DNA of 64,000 nucleotides, from positions 882,883 through 946,882 of the forward strand of contig VZRN01001859.1 in assembly GCA_013397935.1 (NCBI GenBank). The letters run 5' to 3'. The notes beneath the pieces are model-generated. The model saw only the letters and a list, made by a program, of their open reading frames with translations. It ran no database searches and was not told the DNA's origin. The position numbers and the translations under genes were made by a program. This stretch comes from Dasyornis broadbenti. Taxonomy: Eukaryota > Chordata > Aves > Passeriformes > Dasyornithidae. This document shows positions 36,851 to 48,510 of the stretch, one piece after another (positions within the stretch are counted from its first letter, which is position 1; each line of letters starts with the position of its first letter).

Positions 36851-37799
36851 CCACCATTTGTTCAGAGAAGGAAAAATCAGCATATCAAAGCCTGAATAGT
36901 AGTGTCCTGTTTTCTGAATTGCTGGCTTAGACACCCTTATTCTAACAAACCCCCAAACCTTGATGTAATCTTTGTTACATATTTCCCCCTTTCCTCATAG
37001 TCCAGTTACTGTTCCTGCTTACAAATGAATGGATCAACAAGCATCTGCTTAATGCCTGCAAGGGCAATTCCTTCTGAAATATTAAGAGGCTGAGAAGCTG
37101 AGCCTGTTCATAAGGGTTGCTTGAGCAGTAAGTAGAGAGTCTTCTGCGTGTCTGGGGCTGAACCAAGCAGGAGTCAGAGAAACAGCCATCTAAATTTGTT
37201 CCCAACTAAGCTTCATGTGTTTTTTTAATTGCATATGCATTAAAATATGCTGGCACCATCAGGCAGTGCCTAGAATGAGCCGGAACAAACACATGAGCCC
37301 ACTACCTCCAGTTCTGGACCTGCTGCTCCTCTGGTTAGGTCACTATTGTCACACCTAATCACCATTGTTCAAAACCACCCATGGAGAGAGGACAATCATT
37401 TCCTATGCTCTGTACAGAGCAGAGTAAACTTTCGGCCTCCACATAAATTAGACTCTTTCCCAGTGTTCATCTTGCTTGCCTTGGAACTTCAGGAAAATTC
37501 TAGTCCTTGGATTTCTTTCCTTAGGTCACGTCTGAATATAGATTTAGAAATTAGTGGGAGAGGGTTACTCTGCCCCCCAAGTTACAAAAATTGCCTACCC
37601 GTTATGCAAGTGATGGATTACTAAGGCAGTAATGTGGGAAGTTATATTCCTGGTGGAATAAATAATCTAGGCATGAATCACCTTTTCTCCATTGCTGTAT
37701 ATTCAGAGCAAATACTTTTATATCCATGATTTCTCAAACCATCCGAGAAAAAAAGTTTATAAAAAGAAATCACATGAGAAGAGAAGGAAGTTTAAAGAT

Positions 37800-37935
37800 C
37801 TTTCCTAGGATTTTTAGTTGCCAGGGTAACCATTTTAGTCCGTAATCAATATGTTTGGCATGTTTCTATTGCTTTGTGACTGCTCCCAGAGGCAACGCTG
37901 AAGGTGTCTGGGGAAAATACCGGAAGTGAAGACAA
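37800..37935. promoter_or_regulatory. Possible regulatory element with RFX-type X-box and ETS site
   Basis: GTTGCCAGGGTAAC (37817-37830) matches 12 of 14 positions of the palindromic RFX X-box GTTGCCATGGCAAC. About 90 bases on, ACCGGAAGTG (37919-37928) is a perfect ETS/GABP-type site. The motifs are seen directly. Known X-boxes drive ciliary and immune genes, but no promoter or transcript is visible beside this one, so use is unproven. Confidence 0.3.
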
Positions 37936-40900
37936 CTACTAACTTTGGGAAAAAATGATTCAGATATGAAAAAAGGAAATAATTTATCCACCAAATAGTT
38001 TAAGATCATATCTGATTTTCTTGAGAAATAGTGGAGTAATTTTGTTTAATAGGTTTGCAGGATTTGAAAGGATCTTTTGGAGTATATGATTCAGCACAAT
38101 GCCTACCAAGTTGTACAAAAGATACATTATAAGTTTTTTCCCCATGTTAAATGTGTTGCATTGTACACTGTATTCTTGTCAGTCAGTGAAGAATTACCTT
38201 TTGAATGAGCACCTCCTAAGTTTAAAAGGACACATAACAACCCCACCACCAAGCTGATTTAGTAAAATAACTGACCAATGCTACTGCTACCTATTTAAAT
38301 GCAAATATTAGCCACTGATCCAATGTGCACTACTAAGAATTTCAGAAGTATCCCTATTTTTGCAGTGTTTTCTAACAGCCTTTCAGAGTGTTTTTGTAAA
38401 TATAGGTAGGCACTATTCTTAGCCTAAAGGCAGACATGTACTGGCAAAAAGCAATAAAACTATTTCCTCAACTCTTTCATAACAAAGCAGATCATGCCTT
38501 GTTGCTACAATTATGGTTTATTCCTTTGTAGACATTTCCATCGTTCATATATCTGCAGCTGCATGGAGCAGAAGCTTATGACCCAATCTCTCTTACTCAT
38601 CTCATCTTGCCCTACTTCTTCTCTTTCTTGGAGTGGTGCATCACAAGGCCTGCATCAGACGTCTGTGTTGGAGCTGACCTAGGTTAAGGAGGTTGCATGA
38701 CCTAAAGCCCTGTGTTTCAGAAAGAAAACAGCAAGGCAGCTTTAATTCGTTCACCTTTTCTCAGAACCTCCTCCTACCCCCGCGTTCTGAACCCATGAGA
38801 CATCAAAATGTTAGAATAACTATTTATTCAGTTCAGCCTATTTTTTCTTGCAGTCTTTTTCAAACAGAGAATGTTCAAAAACTTCACAGCTCAAGATAAA
38901 ATTAGAAACTGCTTTAAAGAACCTGCTGCAGAGATGGCAAGATTGTGAGAGGAGACATGAGGAGATATGTCAGAACAGAAAAGGAAGAAGATTTTATTAA
39001 AATGAACGTCTGTATGGATGGGCATTTCCCATAGCTACAAGGCAAAAATAAAGGGGGAAAATGAAAAAAAACCATTAAATGAGCTATTAATTTTATCCAT
39101 TGGCATTTACTTAGATCATAAATCATCCTTCCATTTGTTTCTAGATGGTATTGTGGAGATTTTGTGGTATCTGCAGATGCCCCATGTGAAGATTTCTCAG
39201 TTCAATCAGTTGTTACTGAACCATTCCAAATTTTTTTTCTCTGAAAAAATATCCGAGATTTTGGTGGTGAATTTAGTGAAAGGTGACAGATGCTTCTGTC
39301 ATTGATCATGCCCCTCTTAACTGGTGGTGTGATAATGGCTGTTCTCCCTCCTGGGAAGTGCTGCAAGGCAATTCTGAGATATTCAAGTCAAGTGTTTGCT
39401 TCATCTGTGGCACTTGTCTTCCTTCATCTTATGTTATCTTTAAATAATAACTACTATCGGTTTTGCTTTCTATTATAATTAATGACTTGTTTTGTGGCCA
39501 TACCAGTGGGACCAGGAGCTCAGGTACCATTGCCTGAGGAAAAATAAGCCTGTGGAGTACAAGCCTGTCATGCCAGTGTCTGTTCCTTCTGATAAAGAAA
39601 AAGGAAACATTATTTTCACAAAACAAACTGTAAAGGCTTCCCATCTCTGCTCAGGAAAAAGGCCAGTATGTTCACTGTGAGCCACAGATGATGGTCTCAG
39701 TCAGCTCCCTCCTGCAGCTCCTGGATCTGCCCTGACCCCAGCATGCATCCAGTTAAATGAAATAATGGGTAATAGCAAGGCTTTTGCAGGGTCAACTGCA
39801 AAATGCACCACTGCAGACTGCATTGAGACATTTGGCAATTCATGTGTGCTGTCCCCTTGGCTGTGACATCTGGAGCAGCAGCAGTACAGTCGGCTGTTTC
39901 AGGGCAGGGTTGGATACTCTCATGGTATTTTCAGACACCATCAGTGTTAGCCTTCAAGCCCTTACCAGATTATTTCTTTTTTTTTTTTTCCTTAGACCTG
40001 TGAGAAGCTCATCCTGCATAAAGAAAAAAAAGGCAAATGCACTTTCTTGTCTTCATACTTGCAAACACAAAAACCTCCAGCCCCTTCCCCCATAATCTTT
40101 TTTTTCAACCCCATTATCAAACCCCTGATGTGGAAGCCTCATCTCATAATTTTTTGCTTTGTCAGGTTGACAAGACTTTGTAAAAGTTTGTTCTACCAGC
40201 AGGAAGGAGCCAGTGTGTGATGGTACCAATTTTTTGGAGTCAAGCCCCTCTTGGCCACTCTTATGGGAAGGACAGTAATGTGGTCAGGGTATGAGTTTCC
40301 CTCAGAGACAACCCTGATTTCTAATTTCTCTGCTGCACCACATGCTTGTCTAGGCTACATATTAATTATTTAAAAATACATATTAAACTACAATTAGGGT
40401 TGAGAATATATACCAGTGTGTTAAGGTAATAAAACCTTACAGAGATGTTATAATTATCCCATAAAGAAACATGACAATTCCAGTGACTTGAGATGAAGCA
40501 TAAAAGAAATTAAATTGGGTTAGAGACAGGCAAAATGTCTGCATATAACCTTTACGAGGCTCTCTAGTGAGTTCTTGAGAACTAAAAAAAAGAAAAAAAA
40601 GATCAATTTAAACTAAAATATCTTCTTCATAAGCAAGCAATCATTTCTTTATGTTCCTATATCTTATAAGTATACTATAGCTAAACCAGACTAGCTGATG
40701 GTATTTTAAACTTAATTAGTATTGCTGATTGCAATGTCTGGGTCAACTCCATCTTGGTTTACAGTGCTCTTGAGACCCAGGCTGCAACACACTGGAGCTC
40801 CAGTGTGGACATAAACATGGCTTTTGTTTGGACAGAGCTTTCCCAGCCTTGCTGAGAGTGTGCTCTGCTCGCTCTCTTCTCTTAGAAGAAATTTCATTGT

Positions 40901-42646
40901 TCACACTTGACACTGTTCTGTTGTCTGCAGATGCTTCTTAATTGATTTCAGTTTAAGTGACACCCAAATGAGACCTACAAAAAGAAAAATAAAAGAAAAT
41001 TTTATTAGATGTTATTAAAAAGAAAAGCTAAACATAAAACACAAAGATTTCATGAGTAAGGAAAAAATAAATAAGTCATAGTGGAATGTAAAATGGCTTG
41101 ATTATTATGGTGCACTTGCATTTCCATATTGTATTTAAATTCAGTGGTATTGTGATACCCTGACTTTACAGCCAAGATTATAACAATATCAAACTCAATC
41201 AGACATCACAGGTTCCAACCTTTCCAAATGCAGCTTGCACCTGTGAGATAATCTAGTTATCCATGCAATTGCAAAGCAACCTGTTTGCACACAAAAGGTG
41301 GAGAAATGTCAACAAATACCTGTGGTGATTGCCACTAAGTTGGAAATACAGGCTGGTTGGAATGCTACAGTCATGCAGAAGAACGATTTGCAGGAAAGTG
41401 AAACGGGGTGACTTAAAACAACTTTCTTCTGTGTATGTGTTTATGTGCACAGGCATGTGTGCCTGAAGTAATGAACAGTGTGTTTGGAGGAGGAGGAATA
41501 GGCCAATGCCAACCTGGTTTTGATGGTGTTTAGGTACTGAAGGTACCAGGCAGGAATCAGCTCAAGTTTAGCTGAGCTCAGAAACTAGCTCAGTTGTAGC
41601 CACAGTTCAGTATCCAAACTGATTTTGTGTTAATTCCCCCCTTGTGTATTGATTGCCATCTGTTCTCACTGTTGCTTTTTCCGTATTTATATTCACCCTT
41701 TTTCATTCCACATTGCAGTACTCTCATTTGTTAGTAATGTCAGGATTAGTGTCTCCGCAAGATGAGCACCACACTCCTATTACCACTCTCTGGCAATGCT
41801 GTTCCTCTGGTTCTGTCCCACTGCCAAATGCACATGTGTTGGGTATATAATTTTACTTGTTCTTCAGTTAGTTTTGTTCACAGATTGAAACATCCAGTGG
41901 ACTCCCTGGTTTATGAGATATATTATACTCCATATATTGTTCTATATTATCCAACTTGATGCAGCAGAAGAAGGCTCATCTTGATCACCCTTCTGATACT
42001 GAGTTTCTGTCTTGGTTTAACTTCTCAGTTCAACAGAAACATGGCAAGGGCTTGATGGGTTTTACTTGTGTGCTCCCCATTTATGCTCTAGGCACTATCT
42101 GTTTTGCTACAAGGTGAGTCTGGGCTGATGCACTTGACACAGTCAGAGTCCTGGGAGGGAGAAAAGGCAGCAGCAGGGAATGCTTGTGGATCCAGGACTG
42201 GTCTGCATCAGGGAGATTGCCACACAGCCACGCGGAGGGGCTGGAGGCTTCTGAGCAGGGCAGGAAGTGCAGAAATGGAGCCACACCTCAAAGGTGATTG
42301 AAAGAAAGGGGTTTCCTCAATTGTGTAAAGTTTCTTGCAATTAGGAAGTCAGTAAAAGTTTCTGGGCTGTGAGCAAGACTGAAGGAAAGGACCTACTCCG
42401 GAGAAAAGGGGTTGGGATGTGGGGAGGAGAACATTTATTTACAAGATGTTATTTTCTAATCTGTTTCAGATGCAGCTGATTCGGGTTTCCTTGGCTGCAA
42501 CACTGACTTAACTCTGGCTTGTCTTTTAGTGAAATGGATCTGGAAAGACTAAAACAGTTTTCATGTGCTTAGCAGAAGGAAAAGGTGTAAGGAGATCTAC
42601 CTCACAGCTCTGCCTCACATCTGGTCATGTCATGTTAATTTGGGTA

Positions 42647-42652
42647 GAAGTT
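42647..42652. repeat. Target-site duplication, left copy
   Basis: The 6 bases gaagtt immediately before the LTR are repeated exactly after it (43156-43161). Confidence 0.9.
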
Positions 42653-43033
42653 TGTTGCAGAATGGCTCCGAGAACAGGGCCACGAATCCGTGGAGGCTCT
42701 GTGCGAACAAAGCAAAGTGTAGGCCTCACATGTACGTGATTTAAGCTGAAGGGTAGAAAGGAATTCTTTGTTTAAAGGAAGAGGGCATGTGAACTGTTCA
42801 GCCTGCACAGGTGGGTTAGCTTAGCTTCAAGGACAGAGGGAAGCAGCCAAGGCTGAAGAAGAAACATACCAGCCAGATAAGATACCCCGGGATGGGAAAC
42901 AAGAGAACATCTGCATGTGGGATGTGGGAGACGTGGCAGAGCTTGGTCTGCAGTCAGGCTGTTGCCGTTCGCGTGATAGAAACAATGTACTCCAATTAGA
43001 AGAGTTTGGGGGCGCGTGGACACTGTTAGTTAG

Positions 43034-43073
43034 CCAATAGAAAATGTAGGGTAATTGACACTATGATATATAA
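43034..43073 (+). promoter_or_regulatory. LTR core promoter: CCAAT and TATA boxes
   Basis: CCAAT at 43034-43038 and TATATAA at 43067-43073 are 28 bases apart, a normal promoter spacing. Transcription would start about 25-30 bases after the TATA box, close to the polyadenylation signal. Confidence 0.7.
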
Positions 43074-43088
43074 GTGGTGTGCAACACG

Positions 43089-43094
43089 AATAAA
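43089..43094 (+). terminator. LTR polyadenylation signal AATAAA
   Basis: A perfect AATAAA lies 15 bases downstream of the TATA box. This is the compact arrangement with a short R region seen in alpharetrovirus-like LTRs. Confidence 0.7.
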
Positions 43095-43155
43095 GTGGAA
43101 GCTTGCTTATCACTCATATTGAGTTGGCGTGTCTTGCTTTCCCTCGCCCCCGGCA

Positions 43156-43161
43156 GAAGTT
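43156..43161. repeat. Target-site duplication, right copy
   Basis: The 6 bases gaagtt directly follow the terminal CA of the LTR and match the left copy without mismatch. Confidence 0.9.
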
Positions 43162-43899
43162 GTTTTTCACCTTTTCATATCTAATTCAAAGCCCCTCTAT
43201 TATGCTTTTCTTAAACAAAGCAGACAAAAATCCAGCCAGACTTTCAGCACAAAAGCAGCCCTCTGCTCTAGAAACCAGCATCAGACCTGGTACTGTTTTT
43301 TCCTTTCTTGGTGGCTTGTTCATACATCTAAGTACTTAAATCATCCTCAGCTCCCTTCTGAGGACCCTCACAGAGTGACAAAGCCACTTCAATAAATCAT
43401 TCTCTATTTAACAGATGAGGATTCTCTACAAAGTCAGACTTTCTGTTGCAATTAAGTATTAGGGATGTTGTCCATGCAGTTTACCTTACATCAGTCTTAG
43501 TCTATTAGCAACATCCATACTGATCCTTCATGATTTTCAGTCACAAGTGCTACTACTATAGATGCAGTCTGTGCCCTTGGATATTTTAATAATCATCATC
43601 TACAGCAGTAGTTGCATTTTTTATAATACCTCTCCCACCTTCTTGTCACATGTAAATGTCAGTGCTGCTTCAGGGTTTCAACCGTCTTCTTTTTCCTGCT
43701 CTTTCCTTGGTTTGATTTTTTGATCCATTTAAGCGTAGCCCAGACTTCCCTGTTTGTGCTTACAGCCATTGCCTTTAGGACATGACTGTTCTTTGTATGC
43801 CTTTAAATGGGAGGTTGTTAGAGCCATCGATCAAAATATATGGTGAATTAAAAGTATGACTCCCCCTGCTTTTAGATATTATTGTTTGCCACTGTCTAC

Positions 43900-44320
43900 T
43901 TTGCCCTCAGCCGTTTCCCTGTACCTTTCAATCGCTGCAAGCTTCATTCTGTTCAGGTGGCATGTCACATCGAGGTGCTAATGAGCTTGCAGCTCGAACA
44001 ATGACACATATGTTGCTAATATAAATGCTAAGCACACGCGTTTGCATGCAAAGTATGTTTTGAAAAATGGGTTGATTATCATGAAGAGAATCAGGAATGT
44101 GCAGATGGCAACTCCATCCCCATCCCGCTCTCGGCGAGAGACCCCTGTTCTGTTGTGCCACGAGAGTCCATTATCCCAGCTCACAATGCTGATACAGCCA
44201 GAGTCCCTTCATGCATATGCAGCATCAGAGAATTTTTCGTCTGCCTGTGTCAATATCCCTGTCTCCTTGATTTCAGAGGTCACTGTGGCTCAGATAACAG
44301 GATTTTTATTTAGAGAACAT
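43900..44320. promoter_or_regulatory. Likely conserved enhancer-like element
   Basis: This is the most regulatory-looking stretch of the window. It holds a homeodomain-type CTAATGAG (43978 onward), an SOX-type AACAATG (43997-44003), an E-box CACATATG (44005-44012) and a perfect 12-bp palindrome TTTGCATGCAAA (44041-44052). The palindrome is made of two POU octamer halves. CpG-containing phrases such as 'ctcggcgagag' and 'cacacgcg' survive although CpG is rare around it. A 104-codon frame (44,042-44,356) overlaps it but resembles nothing known. The motifs are seen directly; deep conservation and enhancer activity are inferred. Confidence 0.35.
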
Positions 44321-44796
44321 GAAAGAAATTTGGCAAATCCTTGCACAGCTTTATAGACTCATTGGATTTAAAGCATTTTCTTTGTGTTGTTTTCAAAGAT
44401 TGCCAAGATACTGGGCTTGGTATGAGGCTCCTGCATGTTCATAGCAGGACACAGCACACTAGAGATCATTTTTCATTAATGCCACTACGCATTTCTGACA
44501 TGGCAGCATATCATTCCTTCTCCAGCATAGCTGAAAAGCAGAAGGATGTGGAACCTCTAAACAATCTCTCACATAAGAAATGTGAAATTTCCCACCTTCC
44601 CATCCAGTTCTTCTGCAGCTATTTCACCTGCAGCATCCCTGCCTTTCTGGCTCACATGCTGTTCTCCTGCCACAGGTGTGTAATATCACAGCAACACAAG
44701 CTCTCTCTCTTTTAGCCCTTCTAATTTAAGTATTGTGACTACCTATCTCCAGTCAGATGTTTCTTTTTTTCAAGCTTTTTTTGTTATTTAAGGCTC

Positions 44797-45591
44797 ATGT
44801 TCCAGTTTTTCCACATAATTCTGACCTCTTGTGTCTGTGAGGATGGAAAGTCTGACTTCTATCACTTGCTATGTATCATCTTGCTTGAGATGGTGCCTCT
44901 TCTTCCTCTGCCAAAACTCACTTTTCTTCTCATTTTGACAAATTTACAATTTCAGGCCCTGAACTCCCATTTTCTTCAAAGTCCAGTGGCTCCAGTCAAA
45001 TCTGGAAGCAAGAGGGGGGCACCTTCTGCCTATGGTGTTGCCAGCTTTTTCCTATACGAATCTGGTAGGACCCAGAGACACACCTCTGTTACACATGAGC
45101 TTCCCACAGCTGCCCTGGCCACCTCCAACCTCCTGGTATCACCTTCCCTCGTAAAATTTATTATTTGCACTCTTCAGCCTCCACACTGTTCCTATTTCCT
45201 TTCCTTGTTTCAGCATGAAAATCTTCTGCGCTTTCTTCACCATTTAGCACACGAGTTCCTAGCCCCAGGCATGTTTCCCTGGTATGTTCCCATTGCAAAG
45301 ACTGGGCTAGGCCTTGCCACAGCTTGGGAGAGGTCTTGGCACGAGCACAGCTTCTTCTGTCCTCAGAGTGCAGCAGATGCTGCTCAGGGGAGCATCAATA
45401 CTTCACACCAGTGGAGAACCTGTGCTGGTGAAGACCCACCTCTCTGCTCACATGGGTGCCAGAGATGTACCTTTCTCTGCACTGCCTGTGCTAGTGGGCA
45501 CTGGTGTGCAAACCAGGAGAGCATGTCCAATTTAATTTCAATTTTATGCATATTCCCTATAATAATGAGATTGCAGGTATGGGCATATTAA
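44797..45591 (+). other. Longest open frame of the window (264 codons), probably non-coding
   Basis: The frame opens with ATG at 44797 and stays open to 45591. I see no domain, no signal peptide of convincing shape and no repeat. The translation is rich in F, L, S, H and C. The plus strand here is C/T-rich, which removes most stop codons (TAA, TAG and TGA need purines), so a long frame by chance is plausible. A second frame (45,314-45,535) is also open inside it, which again points to composition. No CpG island, TATA box or good splice sites frame it. It could still be a lineage-specific transcript; I give that little weight. Confidence 0.15.
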
Positions 45592-45753
45592 CCATTATGT
45601 TATATGAAAATTATATTTCCATATTTTCCCAGATGAAACATCACACGGATTTCATCTCTTTTTTTTCCCCTGGAAAGGTCTGGAGGAGAGTAATTTTTTT
45701 AATCTATTTTCAATTACCACAATTGCACAACCATAAAAACCCTACTAAGATTT

Positions 45754-45819
45754 AAAAAAAAAAAAANNNNNNNNNNNNNNNNNNNNNNNNNNNNNNNNNN
45801 NNNNNNNNNNNNAAAAAAA
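45754..45819. repeat. Poly-A tract containing an assembly gap
   Basis: Thirteen A residues precede 46 N (45767-45812), and seven A residues follow, then 'caacaaccaaaaaacaaac'. The assembly probably broke in an A-rich simple repeat. True length is unknown. Confidence 0.9.
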
Positions 45820-47359
45820 CAACAACCAAAAAACAAACCTCTGGAAACTATTACAGAGCCACAGAAATGAACTCTTAAATTGCTGTGCTACATTTATTAC
45901 CTACTTCAGTAGGCTCTCAATGGTTTCTTATAATTTTAAACTCAATAAAGAGTGCATTCCTCAAAGGGCAGAAAAGTCTTCATACCATTATTTTCTTGTT
46001 TATCAAGTTAATGCAAAATCATTTCATAATGAATACACTTTTAGTTTCTAGAATTTTTCTATTTGAAAGCAATTTTCTGGGAAAATAACTTCTGGTGAAA
46101 CTGAAAATCTCTACTCTTTGACAGTTTAATTTTATACTATTATTGTTTGGTTGTTTCTTTCCCTAGTGAGATACTGACCTGTAGAAATATTACACAAGTT
46201 ACAAGTACATTTAGTTTAGGTATTCGTATCACCATTTCAGTATACTCTGTTTTTAAGTGATTATTGAAAAGATTTTGGTTGGTTTGCTGAATATTTAATT
46301 TACTAAAAAAACCTATTTACACTGTCCCTCCACAATTACATCTTTTTAATAGAATATTTCATTGGAACTGAAATGAAAATTTATTTCACTGAGAAATACA
46401 GAAAGAGCTCATTTTTGTCTCATTTAAATTCTTTTTTCCCAACCCAGCCTCAGTTAAGTTCTGTACTGATCACTCCATCCTTTACAGTTTTACTTACAAG
46501 TGGTGCTCCAGTGTTGGTAAATTTGTGCAGGCAAAATAGTCACATTCTTGTATGAATTGTACAGATGTAATTTAGGGAGCCTAGTGTCCACTATCTATTT
46601 TCAAGTATTTGGCACATATACATAAACATATATTAAAAAAACCCCTAAATAAAATACTAATGCAAAATATAATACAAATTCCTAAAACCTCAGTGATGAT
46701 CCCACTGTTACTGAGTACAGAACAGTTCAGAGTCTGGTAACTGAAATTTCCCACCGAGTTTCTGAATCAAATTAACTCGATAGCAACTGAGATACTGTTT
46801 TGTGAGGAGTATTACTCAGTCAGTGGAAAATGGTTTAGTCTGGTTGTCAGTGTCAGGACATACATGAAAACATGGGGAGATTTCACATTTTAGGCAGGTT
46901 CAGCATAGTGTTGAACTGACTGCATGGACACTTCCACTGGTAGGACCTCCAGCTTTCCACCAGGACTCACCCTGACTTGGAAGGAAAGGCATGAGAGATG
47001 GAGAACCTTCCCACCAAAAGAATAGATTCACTGTAGATAAAATTTCAGTACACAGTATTCCATGAATACATCAAAAAATGGTGCGGGTTGATAGCTCAAA
47101 ACCTCCTTTGAAAAAAGAATTAGCAATAACAAATGTCCAAACAACATCCTTGCCTTGCTTCCATCCCCAACCACTGCGGTGAGACTGGCAATCTCTCCCT
47201 TCAGGCAATTCTCCCTGGTTCAGTCAGCAGCTTTTAACCCCTAGACATTCTTTACAGTACAAATGACTGTAGTCTGGTCCTTGCTCAAAAACCAGTTCGA
47301 GCCATTATCCCAAGGCCTAAGATGTTCTGCAAGCTTACACTAATGTGATTTTGTGGACT

Positions 47360-47364
47360 CACAC
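47360..47364. repeat. Target-site duplication, left copy
   Basis: The bases cacac directly before the LTR recur after it at 47946-47950. The motif is low in complexity, so the match is slightly less decisive than a complex one. Confidence 0.75.
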
Positions 47365-47945
47365 TGTTGGAGTTTGGGAATTTTTCCATCCTGTGGCTGG
47401 AGATACCTTAACGAGCCTTAACGACTGGGTACTTAAGAGAAGACGAGTGGGTACCTAAGGGACAAAGATGCACTTAAGAGACTAAAAACATAGCCAGGTG
47501 TGGCAAGAGAAGAAAAAGGTGGCTGGCCGTGGGCAGAGACACACTTGTCCCCGGGACTTGTTGGAGGAGACAGCTGCTGTTTCTTCTTTCCCTTCACTGC
47601 TGCCGCGGGAGCTCAGCACTGCCTGTTTTTTCGTCCTTGCTGGAGTCCCTGCTACCCTTTTGTTCGCCGGCCGGAGTGGACAAGCTCTGCCGCCCAGTTC
47701 GCTGCCCTGAGATTCCCTGCTGCAGCTCCGCTCGCCGTGCAGCCGCCTCGCCCTCAGCTCCGTCCGCCATCACCGAGGAGCTGAGCTCGNATACAAGTAA
47801 AGAACTGTTATTCCTTTTCCCATATCTCTGCCTGAGACCCTTTGATTTCGACCTTACAACAATTTGGAGGGAGGGGGGTCTTGTCCTCTATTCTAAGGCA
47901 GGTTTCCACCTTCCTTAGCAGACGCCTGTCTTCCAAACCAAGACA
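47365..47945 (+). mobile_element. Solo LTR of an ERVL-like endogenous retrovirus, plus orientation
   Basis: A 581-bp element runs from TGTTGGAG to CCAAGACA and is flanked by the 5-bp duplication cacac; 5 bp is usual for class III (ERVL) elements. The late part, 'gaccctttgatttcgaccttacaacaatttggaggga' in order, followed by 'cttccttagcagacgcctg', is typical of avian ERVL-type LTRs as I remember them. The U3 part has short direct repeats: ccttaacga at 47406 and 47416, and an 18-base repeat (47423 and 47445, period 22). A CpG-dense block covers 47,527-47,789 with 19 CpG by my count. One unresolved base (N) stands at 47790. The likely polyadenylation signal is the variant AGTAAA at 47796-47801. 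No viral genes are attached. Confidence 0.85.
47406..47462 (+). repeat. Direct repeats in LTR U3
   Basis: Two copies of ccttaacga (47406-47414, 47416-47424) are followed by gactgggtacttaagaga (47423-47440) and its near copy gagtgggtacctaaggga (47445-47462). Repeated blocks of this kind in U3 often act as enhancer repeats in retroviruses; here that role is inferred. Confidence 0.7.
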
Positions 47946-47950
47946 CACAC
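47946..47950. repeat. Target-site duplication, right copy
   Basis: The bases cacac directly follow the LTR end 'agaca' and match the left copy. Confidence 0.75.
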
Positions 47951-48510
47951 TCAACACTGGCAGTACGGAGATGGAGATGAGTGCATTCTCAGAAGCCTTA
48001 CTCCCTCTTGCAGTATTGCTGATGAGGTCAGAATTGGCACTTGTGAAATAGTCACAATTGTTCCACCATTACCTTGTGGTGTGTGCTGTGTTTTACCCAC
48101 TTGTAGCTCTTTGGTCTGCAGCCAGTCTTGGTACTGTATGCCAGGAGTGATTTCCACTGTGGATCTAGAGCCTCACTGCAGCCGTGTTGTGCCTCTGTAA
48201 TGGGAACAAATGGCCCTGGGTCTCTAGCAGGAGCACACTATGGAAGCATAAGGTATAGAGGCTCAGAGGGAGAGTGCAGAACCCTCCTGGAGATGGTTCT
48301 CCAAAGGCAAATGCACAATAGAGAAGAAGCTTTGTTCAGTCAATCGGCACAAATGTGGATTTCCAGGAACTTAACAATACTTGTTACCTGTGGGTAGCTT
48401 TGAAAGCTTACAGACCATCAGATGCCTTGCCTACTTACTGAACGGTTTGCCATTAAAAAACCCAAAACAACAGATCTCCTTTGTACTGAAAGTTTGCTTT
48501 TCTTGTCTGT

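Larger units (their letters stand above)
30539..42646. other. Single-copy non-coding DNA, no gene seen
   Basis: About 12 kb without a recognisable gene or retrotransposon. It contains four stretches listed separately: possible regulatory DNA at 31.5, 36.6 and 37.8 kb and a GC-richer block at 35.2 kb. A short (TTTC)n lies near 32,676-32,691. The remaining open frames are 60-103 codons and unrecognised. Confidence 0.6.
42653..43155 (+). mobile_element. Solo LTR of an ERVK-like endogenous retrovirus, plus orientation
   Basis: This 503-bp element begins TGTTGCAG and ends CCCCCGGCA, so it has the TG...CA ends of an LTR. It is flanked by the exact 6-bp duplication gaagtt; 6 bp is the usual length for class II (ERVK/alpha-beta-like) integrases. 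Inside, a CCAAT box (43034-43038), TATATAA (43067-43073) and AATAAA (43089-43094) lie in promoter-R order. They are followed by 'gttggcgtgtcttgctttccctcgc', a U5-like end typical of avian LTRs. No internal viral genes remain: the copy arose by recombination between two LTRs. The intact duplication and motifs suggest a fairly recent insertion. Confidence 0.93.
43162..47359. other. Non-coding DNA between two solo LTRs, no gene seen
   Basis: The region holds a regulatory-looking block near 44 kb, a 264-codon open frame without recognisable domains and an assembly gap, all listed separately. A weak MIR-like phrase ('ctatttaacagatgagg') occurs near 43,400 but is too short to call. No RNA gene is recognised. 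Confidence 0.6.

Noticed and set aside
43370..43440. MIR-like phrase 'ctatttaacagatgagg'
   Set aside because: The match covers under 25 bases and neighbouring MIR blocks are absent.
47498..47918. Frames of 70-129 codons near 47.6 kb
   Set aside because: All lie inside the solo LTR and its CpG-dense block; the longest spans an N.
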